From positions 13,889,356 to 13,953,355 of the forward strand of contig CM036223.1 in NCBI GenBank assembly GCA_020631735.1: a stretch of 64,000 nt of DNA. Reading direction: 5' to 3'. Position 1 is the stretch's first letter. Each line of letters opens with the position of its first letter. Of this stretch, positions 47,600-59,082 are shown piece by piece. Position numbers and translations under genes: made by a program. Source of the DNA: Saccharum officinarum. Its lineage: Eukaryota > Streptophyta > Magnoliopsida > Poales > Poaceae. Under the pieces are notes generated by a model. That model saw only the letters and a program-made list of their open reading frames with translations, did not search any database and was not told where the DNA came from.

Positions 47600-47745
47600 G
47601 GCTTACTTGGTTTACGATTAAAATTTACCATGTCAAAGATTTGGCAAGCAAAAGTTATCAGTTGTCAGGCAAAAATATAAATCACAGATTTGACAAGCCA
47701 AATGTGTGATATTGATAAGTTTTAGTAGTAAACCAAATAACAGCC
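47600..47745. mobile_element. Short MITE-like element, 146 bp
   Basis: The left end ggcttacttggtttac and the inverted right end ggctgttatttggtttac pair over about 25 bases with gaps. It resembles small hAT-like MITEs of grasses, but no target duplication is certain. Confidence 0.45.
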
Positions 47746-48034
47746 AAAGTCATGGGTTACCCAAGTTTTATTAACCAATTTTGGCCGCCAACTAATCAGG
47801 CCGTTGATTCCATGTGAGGAGAAGTGTCGTTTGGCCAAATGGATTATTCTATGGACACCAAGGAGGTCCTGGTGGTCAGACAGGATGTTGATGGAGGATG
47901 GACCATGCTGCTGAAGGAGGCAAATGACTCGTCCAGAGGACTGTGCAAAATGGTGGAGCAAGGCCTCTTAACCACCGAAAGCCGGAGCCTCATGTCGGGC
48001 TCTAGATATTTCCTGGCGGCTTTGAACATGTATG

Positions 48035-49161
48035 TATTTTGATAAGAGAAATTTTATAGCGCTGGAAAAAAACTAGAGCCAGCATTTGAATAGATCTAAT
48101 GGTTAAAAAATAAGAAGAACTAATATAGGGAAACTTAAATTGTGGGTCAGAACCTATAATATATGGGTCCAGAACCCGTTCTAAATTTAATCTAAAGGCT
48201 ACAATAGTATTTTCACAGTCTTAGGAGCTCTTCGTCATCTCTGGTGTGCGCACGCGCGCTCTCTCTCTATCGTATCCTGCAGCTCTCTCCGTCATCTTTT
48301 TGCGGACGGTGCGGCGGCCCCCTGCCAAGCGCGGCTCGCCGGCACAAGCTCTAGCTCGGAGGTTCCCTAGAGCACAGGGCCCCCCGCGCAGATCCCTCCT
48401 TGTATACGAAAGGAACAATCCAGCAGCTTCCCAACGTGAATCATTCTTTGCAACGAGAATCTAGATTCCTTCTCTGCATAGAAAACCTGTTCTATACTGA
48501 GCTATTTGGACCTTCATTCTAGTACTAATCACTCACAACACCGAGAAAGAACAGAAACAGAAAAAGGTAAACCAAAATTTCTCTCTACTGCTCGTAGTTG
48601 CTCAAAATAGCATAGAAGCTTAATTATGCACACAATATCCAGGTCTTTGGACTATAGGAATTAGGAATCAGGAACACAGGAATTAGGCACCCTGTGGACT
48701 GCTCCTTCATGGGTACTGGCCTCCGCGGCTCCGCTCTGCAGTCTCCTGGTGTGGGCTGCAGTCTGCACAGATCAGAGGTAGTGCCAAACCTCCGATTATC
48801 AGATGGCGATTTGGTCACACGGCCGTCGGCGACGCGTTGGCTTGCTTCATCGGGAAGACGGGGACACGGAAAACAACCGTACTGCTCGCACTCCCAGGGG
48901 CATGGCCCTGGCAAGCGGGCGCCAGCAACCACGGGGAAAACCGACGGCGGCGAGGCGAGCAACGAGGATCTCTCTCGCGCACCTTCCACCGCGGCCGCCG
49001 GTTTGGAGCAGCTGCGGCGACCCCAGGGAGGCGTTTTCGCGACTCGCACGTTCCGTTAGGGAGTAAAAGTACTAAACAGCCCTTAAATATATACAATTAA
49101 TGACAGTAAAAAAAATTCAAGGGTTCCTGCCAAGCACAGTAACAAAGCTCTTCTGATATAT
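48035..49161. other. Extra sequence in arm 2, unassigned
   Basis: This 1.1 kb has no counterpart in arm 1. It contains GC-rich parts with short frames and no recognised domain. It may be an inserted element, but I could not find paired ends. Confidence 0.4.
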
Positions 49162-49406
49162 GGCCTCGTTCACTTCCCCCTCCCAACCCAAAATATTTCC
49201 TCTTACACACATCACATCAAATCTTTCGACGCATGCATTGAGCATTAAACGTAGGTAAAAAAGATAACTAATTGCATAGTTTGTCTGTAAATGTCGGGAC
49301 GAATCTTTTGAGCCTAGTTAGTCCATAATTGGACAAATTTTGCCAAATAACAACGAAAGATGCTACAGTAACTTTTCAGCTACTTTTCGCGAAGTGAACA
49401 CACCCA
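49162..49406. mobile_element. MITE, GGCCTCGTTCA ends, 245 bp
   Basis: The ends ggcctcgttcacttc and gaagtgaacacaccca are inverted repeats. The three bases tat flank both sides. The interior (atgcattgagcattaaacgtag, broken here into ttagtccataattgga and gatgctacagta) is shared with the MITE at 54430 in NLR-B, so both belong to one family. Confidence 0.75.
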
Positions 49407-50507
49407 TATATATAAAAGCTGGCTCTGTAACCTTGCGCCATGAGTGGTGCGAATGTGCTCGCTCTTAACTTTATATGTGCCAAACATGAATGTTTTTTTA
49501 TGGTCCTGCTGCAATACGTGTATAAAATGCTGAATTTTTGGGCTAATCATTGAATGAATGAATGAATGAATGAATGCAGTATTCACACTTCATCAGTTTC
49601 ATAGTTCACTTCTATTCTTGTGTTCGTCCCCTGTTTCTTTCCTGATATGGCATCTCCCTGTTCAATTGTTCATCATGGTAATCATGGTAATATATAAGTA
49701 GCAGAACTAGTATACTGTATTCTCAGACTCTCAAGTAGCGCGTCGTAACACTAACAGTAATCTAGCGTAGCTTGCCATTTGCCAGACTGAACTGACGCTC
49801 TTTTATTCATGTGTACTCTCTCACACAGGCATGAAGATGATATAAAACAAATGCACAAACTGCGGTTGATTAAATGATTAACTTCACTAATGGCGAAACT
49901 GCACCTATGCTCTGCCATTCCTCACATCTACCTAGATAGCTAAGACACATAATATAGCATGAACATCCGTTTATATTCAAAAATAAAGCTGCAATCAGGC
50001 AGCACATAAACTTGATCTATGCCCATAGGCCTTTCGGGTGGCAGCAACATTAGCACCCTTGTCGAGTTACTAGCTGCTTGGCCCCTACTCCCTACATTGT
50101 AATTTGTGGGATATGCTGAAACCAAAATAACGAACAACACGAGAGCCGCTTCTGCTGCCAGTGACTTTGCCGGCGGCAAAGGTTGCCTCTGGTGGAGACT
50201 GCTCGATCGGCAAACTGCAAGCTACTTGCCCCCCTGCCCAAATAACAAGTCACCTGTGCTGTGTTGGTATGTATTGTGGCCCTCCATAAATGTCACCTGT
50301 GCTGCTCGTGTGTGATCCCAAGGCAGCTGTGTTGCAACTACTATATTTTACATAGATGCAATGCATTTGGACGCCTATAGAGCATTTAAAAAATGTAAAT
50401 GCCATAGGATTTCAATTATCCTTGACAAAGAAAGCAATTCTCAACCCAAAACAAAATAAAAAGATAATTCTGCAATACGCAGGAAACTTGGGGGAAAAAA
50501 CATGTAA

Positions 50508-51296
50508 GGGGCCGTTTGGTACGGCTCCTCGACCAGCCCCAGGAGCACTTCCGCAGCTCCACCAACCAAACGCTAGAAAATGGATCCGCTCCGCGTCGGG
50601 AGCTGCGGGAAACCCGCTGAGAGGAGAGGAGAGAGAGAGAACGAGAGACGGAAAAACGAGCTTCGCCTAGCTCCGCCCCTGTTGCCGTGGGCCCAGCGCA
50701 GGGCATGGGCGGATTTGCCCCCACCGAGCCGTGCGGGTGCGCGTGGCCGCCGCGCGGGCGCAAAGTCGCCGGAGCTTTGTGTTTGTGCGCGAGGCCGTCG
50801 GGGCGGGCAGCGCAGGTCCGTTAGAGTGGCTGGGAGGCGGGCTACCAGGCTGACGCGGGGCTGCCGGGCGTGCAAGCGACGGAGTGGCTGGGAGGCGGAG
50901 CTCTAACGCTGGGCCGCGGGGCGTGCAAGCGACGTAGTGGCTGGGAGGGCGGGGTAGAAGTGCGGCACCGATGGTGCAGTGGCGAACTTGCGAGGCGTCC
51001 ACAGAGGCACAGACCGGAGGTTGAAGGAGATGGGGTGCGTACGCGGCCACGTGAGTAGATAAGGTTGTGAAAGAAAAGAAAAGAAGAGAAAAGAAAATAG
51101 AAAAATAGAAAAATAGAAAAAGAAAAAGAAAAAGAAAAAGGGTAATATGGACATTTCATCCTTTTAGCCTAACAGGAGAAGTTGTTTTGTCAAACGGTTT
51201 AAAAAACTGTTTCAGCTCCTCAAGTGAATCTACTCCATAAGTAAAGCCACAACTGAAGTTGTTTTAATTGGAGTTAGAGCTCTACCAAACGGGCCC
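50508..51296. mobile_element. PIF/Harbinger-like MITE, 789 bp
   Basis: Ends ggggccgtttggtacggctc and, inverted, gggcccgtttggtagagctc pair well. The three bases taa flank both sides, as in Tourist/Harbinger insertions. Arm 1 of the inverted duplication shows the site without this element near 37311. The GC-rich interior has no transposase. Confidence 0.8.
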
Positions 51297-51474
51297 TAAG
51301 ACATACTAACAAATTCAGAAAAAGCTTGAACGGACACCGCATTCTGGTCAAAGAAATTTTCTCAGAAATGCAAAAATGAGGATGTTACACAAAATTGGAA
51401 CCTCATTTCTTCGTCACATGGCCATCAAATGGTTTGGTCTTTTTACAACCACAACTGAAAGACAAACGACTATG

Positions 51475-51584
51475 ACCCTATTCACTTGTCTTATAAGCCG
51501 TATTTTTTCAGCCAACAAATATTATTTTTCTCTCACAATAAATCAGCGAACAACACTTTCAGTTTCAGCCAAGCAAACAGGGCC
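51475..51584. mobile_element. Small MITE, 110 bp, in the NLR-B 3' flank
   Basis: The left end accctattcacttgtcttat and the inverted right end gccctgtttgcttggctg belong to a common grass MITE with ttttcagccaac inside. It lies just past the NLR-B stop and has no counterpart in arm 1. Confidence 0.7.
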
Positions 51585-52646
51585 TATTATCCTGACATAG
51601 AGCATCATGTTATTCTTTCAAAAGCCAGCTCACCATTTCTGACGAACCCCAAATAAACTCGCTGGACATGAGAAATCGTCATCTCTTTCCTCTGCCAAAC
51701 CCTGTCGACGAGTTCTTCTGCAGTATGATCCAAAGTCAGTTCTTCAAGAGTGCTTAGATGTTCAATACCATCAGGTAACATCTTCAACTGTGGACAGAGT
51801 AGAAGCTTGAGATCAACTAGGCTCGTCATGGCCCCTCTTTCTATCTTAATTTCAGTCAGATGTGGTCCGCCCCTTATTTTCAGCACCTTTAGGTTTGGAA
51901 ATGATTCTGTGGAGAAGAACATCTTACCACCACTGTATGCATCATAAAGCTGAAGCTTAACTAACCATTGTAACCCCTTCAGACAAGAAAATGTGTTTTC
52001 GTCAAGTCTTGAAGCAACAAGCTTTAGAAGTGTGATGTTCTTTAGATTACCAAGCGATGAGAAGAAACCAGGTAGTGTTTCCTTAGATAGTGCCCCTAGC
52101 AAGAAAAGCTTCTGAAGCAATGGAGGTGGCTGAAGTGCTTTGAGATCCACCATTTCCACGTTATCAGCTGCTTGGATCCCGAGACGAGTAAGATGAGTCA
52201 TATTACTAATAGCCTTGAACAGATTTTCACAATGGCTACCTTGCACTTTGCTGATACGAAATCTTAACTCCACAAGAGGGCCTATGCTACAGACCACTTC
52301 AGCACTAGCTTCCATCAGTAGTAGTGTCTGCAACCTCGTTAAGGAACATATATTTGCTGGAGCATGTACACCAACAGAAGGTACAAACTGCAAAGATGAT
52401 CGAACTGGTTTGGAAGTAATGATAAGATGCGTCAACTTATGAAGCTTTCTAACTTCTGATGGTAGCTCCGTGATTTTACACTTCCAGGCATCCAAGACAA
52501 GCAAATTCTTCAGTCTCCCGATTAATCGTGGAAGACTTGAAATATTAGTTCTCCCCAGACCAAGGAAGCGCAAATTATACAAGTCAAACACCTCTTTTGG
52601 AAGTCGCTCAATTGAGCTATCTTGTAGGATCGGGACAGATAACAAC

Positions 52647-53358
52647 TTTGCGGCCACCCTGCCGGAGGACGAGGACCCAGCGGCATTGGACTCCGAGGCG
52701 TTGCAGACCCCCCCCTCCGCGCCCCATTCAGTGGGCGGTGGGCTCTTCGACGGCAGCGGACCCCCCGGCTCACCGCCGGTGGACTCCCCCTCGAGTGAGG
52801 TCAGCAAAGACACCGCCAGACGCCGACTCGACAACTTCATCAGCAAGGTGACACGTAAGATGGACTCTCCTCTTATCCGTAAACCTCCAAAGCAGCCTCC
52901 CGCTAAGCCGGTGCTGCCGTGGCGAAGCAAGCGGTTGGCGGTTCAGCCCCTCTCTCAGAGTACCCACTTCCAAACACAGGGAGGTGCTGATTATGCAGCG
53001 TATGAGCTTCATCAAGGGTCCGGCTTCATCAAGGGTCCATCAGCGCCAACCGCGTCGGGGCTAGCGGCGTATGACAAGCTCTTCGGCGGCGACCTGACGG
53101 CAGACGATGCCACAGCGCTGGACGAGCTCTTCCCGACTGTTCGGCCGTGAAGCCGCAAGGCCACCTCCTAGGTCGCGCTGTTGCGTTAGTATCGGTTGTT
53201 CCTTTATGTAATATCGACCTAGAATTACGCTAGATGGTCCAACTACGGCTGTGTTATATCGACCTCCTTCGGCGCTCGTTAGAAACGTGTTGTATGTTTG
53301 TCTAAACTCTTCTTCTTAATATAATGATACACAAATCTTTTGCGTATTCGAGAAAAAA
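52647..53358 (+). mobile_element. 5'-truncated LINE fragment in the LRR region of NLR-B
   Basis: It interrupts the NLR-B frame between a phrase ending VSLCSLS and one beginning LLSVPILQDSS. On the plus strand it carries the end of an open frame (LPWRSKRLAVQPLSQ, AYDKLFGGDL, TALDELFP) and then a 3' end, ttaatataatgatacacaaa followed by gcgtattcgagaaaaaa, which is typical of grass LINEs. I found no clear target duplication. The 5' boundary is approximate. Confidence 0.65.
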
Positions 53359-53533
53359 GATAGTGAACAAAGTGAAACAGGGGTGAAGGAATTCTGGAAA
53401 ACAAGCAAGGAACGGAGATGTGGAGCATTTTCTGCGACCCGCGCAATATCCCCACTTTCAGTTGATACACGCCGTGCTTCTCTGATGAGATCAGTTTTCA
53501 AGGGATTATAGACACTGCCAAAACTTTCTTCAT

Positions 53534-53688
53534 TTTTTTTTGAACCGGGGAGCTTTGCTCTTCATTTCCATACAATTGCACGGAAATACGATGGGCGCCG
53601 GGTTTTGAACCCGGGGTGGCCAAGTGCACGGCTCTTTTAACCTGTGCTACAGACCAAGCGAGCACTTGCTCGTTCCCCTTGACCCAAC
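53534..53688 (-). mobile_element. tRNA-derived SINE in NLR-B, 155 bp
   Basis: The 17-base sequence gccaaaactttcttcat stands at 53517-53533 and 53689-53705 as a target duplication. Read on the minus strand the insert has an A-box-like stretch (gtagcacaggtt), a B box (ggttcaaaaccc) and a 3' poly(A). These mark a SINE made from a tRNA gene and moved by LINE enzymes. It lies in the coding frame after the MHD region of NLR-B. Confidence 0.88.
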
Positions 53689-54429
53689 GCCAAAACTTTC
53701 TTCATGTGCCTTGGAAAGAGCTAAAACTCGAAGGATATCATGCATTTGAACTTCACAGACACATCCAGAGTCATTCCTCTTCACCACCACCAACAGACAC
53801 CGATGGATAAGTTCAGTCAGATAATCATCAGCTATCTCCTCCAATGTCTTTTGGCCAATTTTCTCGACAAACCCTTCTGCAACCCAAAGTCGCACTAGAG
53901 ACTTCCTTTGCATCACATAATTCTCTGGGTACAGACAACAATACAAGAAGCAATTTCTTATATTATGTGGTAGGTCCTCCAAACTAACCTGCAGGATTAT
54001 GTTCATATCCATGATAGGATTGTTGCTGAGACGCATCTCAATACCTTTGTACACATTTTCCCACTCCAAATAGCTTGTTCTTCGGAATGATAAGAATCGC
54101 TCAATGCATACAATAGCAATTGGTAAGCCATTGTACTTCTCTACAAACATTTTAGCCCAGTGTTCCACCTCTTGCGGGCAAGCCATGTCTTTGTTCTTCC
54201 AAAAGGCCTCTTTGTAAAATAGATACTGTGCATCACGCTCTTGCAGGGGCTGCAAATGAACTATGTTTGATTCATGCGCCAATCTCGCCACCTCATAAAT
54301 CCTTGATGTAAGAATTATCTGACCATTTCCACCAAGAAATGTTTCCTTAATATCAAACAAAACATTCACATTCCACACATCATCAAGAACAAGAATGTAC
54401 TTTTTATTTTTGAGGTAACTGCAAATTAT

Positions 54430-54661
54430 GGCCTGGTTTAGTTATCAAAAAGTTTTCCTAAAAAACTACAGTAACGAATCTTACGACACATGTATGGAGC
54501 ATTAAATGTAGACGAAAAAAAACTAATTGCACAGTTGGGTGAAAAGTCGCGAGACGAAACTTTCAAACCAAAGTAGTCCGTGATTGGACACTATTTGCCA
54601 AATAAAACCAAAACGTGCTACAATATATTTTTCACCCTTTTCACCTCAACTAAACACCCCC
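54430..54661. mobile_element. MITE in the NB domain of NLR-B, 232 bp
   Basis: Ends ggcctggtttagtt and, inverted, gggggtgtttagttg pair. The bases tat flank both sides (54427-54429 and 54662-54664). Leaving out the element and one tat gives back an unbroken reading frame between RNBS-A and kinase 2, which proves the insertion site. It belongs to the family of the MITE at 49162. Confidence 0.88.
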
Positions 54662-55479
54662 TATGTCTGGTAGGCTTCTATAATCAGTCACATCAACATC
54701 CTCTGGAAAGTCTTTTCTTCTGTCATTCTTGCGGAACTCCCGAACAATTTGTCGTAACAAGTCATCAACTTCATATCTCTGGGACACTGTGATCCAAGCA
54801 CAAGTATCAAAATCCTCCTTGACAGCACTGTAAATGTGAGCAACAAGTGTTGTCTTGCCAATGCCACCCATCCCGAGCACTGATGCTATCATATTTCGCC
54901 GGTCATTATCTTTCACCCATTCCAGCAAGAAGTCTCTCTCCTTCTTAACCCCCACAAGATCCTCCTCCCTTTTGAACTGCATGTACCCTGAACACTTCCA
55001 ATTTGAGCTGCTGCTCCCTGATAACCGAGTGCCTCTCTCAATTCCCTTCAACTCATATCTGCACCTCCTCTCTGCAGCATTCTTAAGACCTAGTTTGGTG
55101 TCTTGGAGCCTTTTTGCCAAGCGGTACCATACCTTGATCTGTCTGATCCTCCTTACTGGCTTGAAAAGAAACATACAATCAGCATCTTCCCCCAGATGGT
55201 AAGTGCACTCTGCACTGACATCTTCGATCTCATAAGCGAGACGCATGATCTGCTTCACAAATGCAACTGTGGTCTCATCAGTGTTCCTGAATCTCTCGGC
55301 GGCACACAAGAAAGCTTGAACGCTCTCAAGCTCCCCCTTCACATCGCGTATCTCACGAAATAGGCATTTTAGGGCATACCCCTCCACCCCAAAAAATGAA
55401 TATGCAACCTCAACAGCCTCGTTTGCAAGGGCATCTCCGAGCTTGGGGATTAACCACAACGCCCGGCCACTGTCTCCAG

Positions 55480-56165
55480 AGCTGCAACTGCAAGCCTGGA
55501 AGGCTTTGATGAATGCACATTGTGACTGGAGTCATGGTTTTATAAGGCCCTGGTAGCTAAATCCAATGGATGAAGCCTAGGTTGATGAAAGCATATTCCC
55601 AAGACCATAAGAACCTCGTTCCTGCATCAGCAGCGTTTCGTTAATAATTTCTATAGAGGCGGACAGCTTAATAATTGTCAAATCTTGGAGCATATTCCAT
55701 AGAAAGCTACTCTACAAGTATTATGCCCATCTGTGTGTCGGATTCTTTGGAGCGACGACAGTGCACCACAGACCAATAAAGAACAAGGGGTATTATTTAT
55801 TTATTATTACAGTATATACTAATAATCCTCAGCTTGTTCTTTGCGGTTTATGCTTCGGAGAAAATTGAATCTCCGAGGTGCGGGATGCAAGGCGGGGAAG
55901 GAAAGGAATACTCACTCGAGCCGGCGAGCAAGACGAGGAAGGTGATGACCAGTGCTCTATAGATCTAGGTGGCGTTGGGACAATGGGATATGGAAGGTGC
56001 GATAGGGATAGAGAAACAAATGAATGACTAGGATTAAATGAGGTATAAGAACGGATGGTTAGGATTAAATATCTCCTCTCGCTATCCTCATCCTCATCCC
56101 TCATCCCCATCCAAACACCGCCCTAGAACAAATGACCTCCAGCAACTGTCGGTAGCCTCCGGTGA
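55480..56165. other. Upstream region of NLR-B and intergenic DNA
   Basis: On the minus strand ttataaaac at about 55539-55546 is a possible TATA box, 60-70 bases before the expected NLR-B start. The rest up to the gypsy LTR holds no gene that I can support. Confidence 0.4.
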
Positions 56166-58893
56166 TGTAACACCCTAAATTTTTGGATATTAAAAAAATA
56201 GAAAAATATGATTTTTATACAATTTTGTGACCATACAAATTTAGAGTAATAATAATTTTTATTAACCTAAAATCAAATATAAGGGTAGAAACATGTTTGT
56301 GTACTTATGCTGTTGCATTTGAATTTTTAGTTGTAGTGGTTTGATTCAAATTCAAATTAGGATTCAAAATCATTTGGAAATGCTTTGTAATATTTGAAAA
56401 GAAAAAAGAAAAAGAAAATTTCCTTTCTTCTCGCTTTCGGCCCGGCAGCCACTTCTTCACCGCGGCCCGCGTTGCTTTTCTTTTCCCCGCGGCCCGTTAC
56501 TCCCCCGAGCGCGTCGTTTCCCCGCCTTGGGCCGAACCCGGCCGCTGGCCTAGCTCGCGCGCTGCCGCGCTTTCCTTCTCCGTTGCATCGCTGACAGCAT
56601 GGCCCCGCGTGTCAGGCCACCTTCTTCCTCCCCAAGCCGCCGTCGGATCTTCTCTTTCCAAAAATAACGACTCCGAATCCTTCCTTCCAATCTCCCCTTT
56701 CTTTCCTTGGAATCGCCTTCGGGCTATAAAAACCGAGCCCGTGACTCCTTCCGCTCCATCTTCTTTCGACGCGGAGCATCGAAACCATCCCGAGAAGGCA
56801 TTGCTCGGAGCACCGCCGTGACCGCCCGCCATTCCGAGCCGCGCGCCTCCTTTTGGTTCGTCCTTGGTTCCGTTCTTGCGCGAGGTGAGATCGCCTTGCC
56901 CTGTACTCCATCCCGGTACTTTTTATTCGTCGAATGGTGCTAGGTTTCGAGTTTTAGTGAACTCCGGTGATGGCGCCGCCGCGGACATGGTCGCCGGAGC
57001 GTTTTTCCGGCCGGAGCGCCGCCCCGCTCATCCCGAATAGATCTGAGCCGTTCATTTGATATCCAACGGCCGTAGATGAAGGATACTGTTTCGGCTGCGC
57101 ATTTTGCTAAAGAGACCCTATGTTTTTCAATTGTCTAACCCGCAGTCCAAAGCGTACTCCCGTATCGCGCATTATCCTTTTGAAAACGTAGTTTGATCTC
57201 AGTTAATTCAAAATACGTTTTTAGCTAATTACAGTTATGCCACTTAGTTTGTTTTAGTCATAATTTATTCGTTTTAACTCCGATTTGACCCGTTCAAATT
57301 GCGTTAGGTTCATATTTGAGAGCTCTACATGTTAGTAGAACTGTTCAGTAGGTTTATGATATTTTATTTTTGAGCTTGAATTAAAGTAATTACTTTTCTA
57401 TAGAAAATCTTCGTAAATTCATAACTTCGTCGTTTTAGCTCCGTTTTTCGTGATCTTTGCGTCTGTGTGATCCTAGCGAGTTGTAGATTTGTTTTAAAAC
57501 TTTTTATCTTATTTTCTTACTATTGGTATACTGTTCTAATTTTAGTCTTGTTTGTTTATGCATAATTGTTCTGGATGAATGTTGTTGCTATTGTTGATCG
57601 AGTATAGACGGTGAGCAATTCGTTGGGGATCAAGAGTTTTTCTACGAATAAGATCACCAAGACCAGTTTAAGCAAGGCAAGTATAGCATGGGATTATCAT
57701 TGTTGTCCTATTCACATTAAGCAAATAATATCATTATGCATATATTCCTTGTTAAGGATGACTTAGTGTTGATCTTATTCCTTGATACATATTATACTGC
57801 ATGGATTAGTATTGCTAGTGCTCAACATGAACTATGATCATGTAATTTGACTAATGGAATATGCAATAAACATTAAAAGATGATTTTTATTACTGTTAAA
57901 GGGTACTAGAGCATGGGGTTATTTGGTGCTCTCGTTACTCTCCATAAGGACTTATCTGTAAGCGAAAATCCGGGATTTATAGTACAACTGTGAGGGCTAA
58001 AATGGCTCTGGCTTTAGTCATATAGAAGGACATTTTCTACCTTGTTAGAAGTATTCCTTTATGGCGTAAGAATGACTTGACGAATCGGATATAGTGCGGC
58101 CTCTGTCCTCATGAGTATAGGCTGCGTGTTATTGTGCCATTTGGAAAGGGGGCTCTACATCTGTTTGCCGAGTGAAATCTAATGGCCCTAACTTGTTAGA
58201 CGAACCTTCGAAAGACTTCATAATGTTTCCCTGCCTGCTCATCTTGGAAGTGTTTTGGGAGTAATTAACCCGGGCATATGGGCAACATGACTCACAGTGA
58301 AAGTCTACAACCTCTGTAGAGTGTAAAACTATTATAACAGCCGTGCTCACGGTTACGAGTGGCCTTGGACCCTTATGGAATAGTGGATCATTAATAATGA
58401 ATATATTTTTGCTATTCGTTAATCATTTCACATGGATCATATGTTTATTGTTACATTGAAACACTTTTGATATTATTGATATACTGAAATAATGCTAATT
58501 AAAAGCTACATGCTGATAAACCTATGTTATGCCTTTAAGCCTCATGAACCCCACGTTACACTCGTTGAGTACGAGATGTACTTACGCTTGTTTATTTTTC
58601 TTACTTGGATAAAAATCTCGGATGGGTAACAGATGGTGTAAGTAGTGACTACTTTTACTTCCCGGAAGATTACTAGACTTGCCGTCAACCAGTCAATGTG
58701 CCTGTGATTGGAGCTACCACGAGATTTTTTCTATTTTACTTCCGCTACATTATTGTAAAGACTAGGTGTTATTAATCGTGATGTAACAACATTTGTGATG
58801 ATACATCCTTTATAATTTGTTAACTTATGTGTGATTGATCTCTGGGCATACATAAGGGTATGCACTCCATTTGGTCGTTAAATGGGTGTGATA
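56166..58893 (+). repeat. 5' LTR of the second gypsy element, 2.7 kb
   Basis: It starts TGTAACACCCTAAATT and ends near GGGTGTGATA, two bases before the primer site, so its ends are nearly inverted copies. The last bases are ATA where CA is expected, a sign of decay. A GC-rich block with a TATA box lies at about 56430-57010. No gene is seen in the LTR. Confidence 0.85.
56725..56732 (+). promoter_or_regulatory. TATA box of the gypsy LTR
   Basis: The sequence gctataaaaaccg is embedded in a GC-rich stretch of the 5' LTR, a typical core promoter for grass gypsy elements. Transcription would start near 56760. Confidence 0.65.
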
Positions 58894-58895
58894 AA

Positions 58896-58907
58896 TTGGT
58901 ATCAAAG
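58896..58907 (+). other. Primer-binding site (tRNA-Met type)
   Basis: tggtatcaaagc lies just after the 5' LTR. It matches the tRNA-Met type primer site with one change. Confidence 0.75.
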
Positions 58908-59082
58908 CTATTATTGACTGTAGGACGCAAGCCTAGCTAGAAATGGTCGATTTAGTGTCATCTTTTCACTATTTTTATGCTCATTATCTTGCTCTTGTTA
59001 TTTGATAAATTTTTATGCTTCTTATGTCTCATTCTATTACGAAATTTTGCCTCTATTCTAATTACATCTAAAAACTCTGTAG

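Larger units (their letters stand above)
47830..51790 (-). repeat. Inverted duplication, arm 2
   Basis: In opposite orientation it matches 36918-38610 in separate blocks: 47830-48034 with 38610-38404, about 49407-50507 with 38400-37311, and 51300-51790 with 37230-36918. Between the blocks lie about 1.4 kb of extra sequence (48035-49406) and the MITEs at 50508 and 51475. The end block is the 3' end of NLR-B itself, so NLR-B is the likely source locus. Confidence 0.8.
51605..55479 (-). pseudogene. NLR-B: CC-NB-LRR (RPM1-like) gene broken by three transposons
   Basis: Coding order on the minus strand is CC (EIEDVSAE as EDVID), P-loop GMGGIGKTTL, RNBS-A (FDTCAWITVSQ), a MITE at 54430-54661, kinase 2 (YILVLDDVW), GLPI, CFLYCCLYPENY, QMHD, a SINE at 53534-53688, a linker (REARRVSTESGD, APHLRSLLVF), a LINE fragment at about 52647-53358, then LRRs to the stop at 51605. 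The frame is the same on both sides of the MITE and SINE once each element and one target copy are left out; the joins read LPDI-ICSYLK and SFG-SVYNPLK. No in-frame ATG is visible; a CTG at 55479 and a missing base near 55460 stand where a start is expected. The gene cannot make a full receptor now. Confidence 0.88.

Noticed and set aside
48624..49100. Overlapping frames in the extra part of arm 2
   Set aside because: Open on both strands, GC-driven, no recognisable motif.
52660..52930. N-terminal extension of the NLR-B LRR frame
   Set aside because: It is antisense reading through the LINE fragment and not part of the receptor.
52470..53150. 226-codon plus-strand frame as a host gene
   Set aside because: Its first part is antisense to the NLR-B LRR, and the rest is the inserted LINE fragment.
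53534..53688. tRNA gene
   Set aside because: Box A and B motifs are present, but target duplication, poly(A) and no cloverleaf support a SINE.
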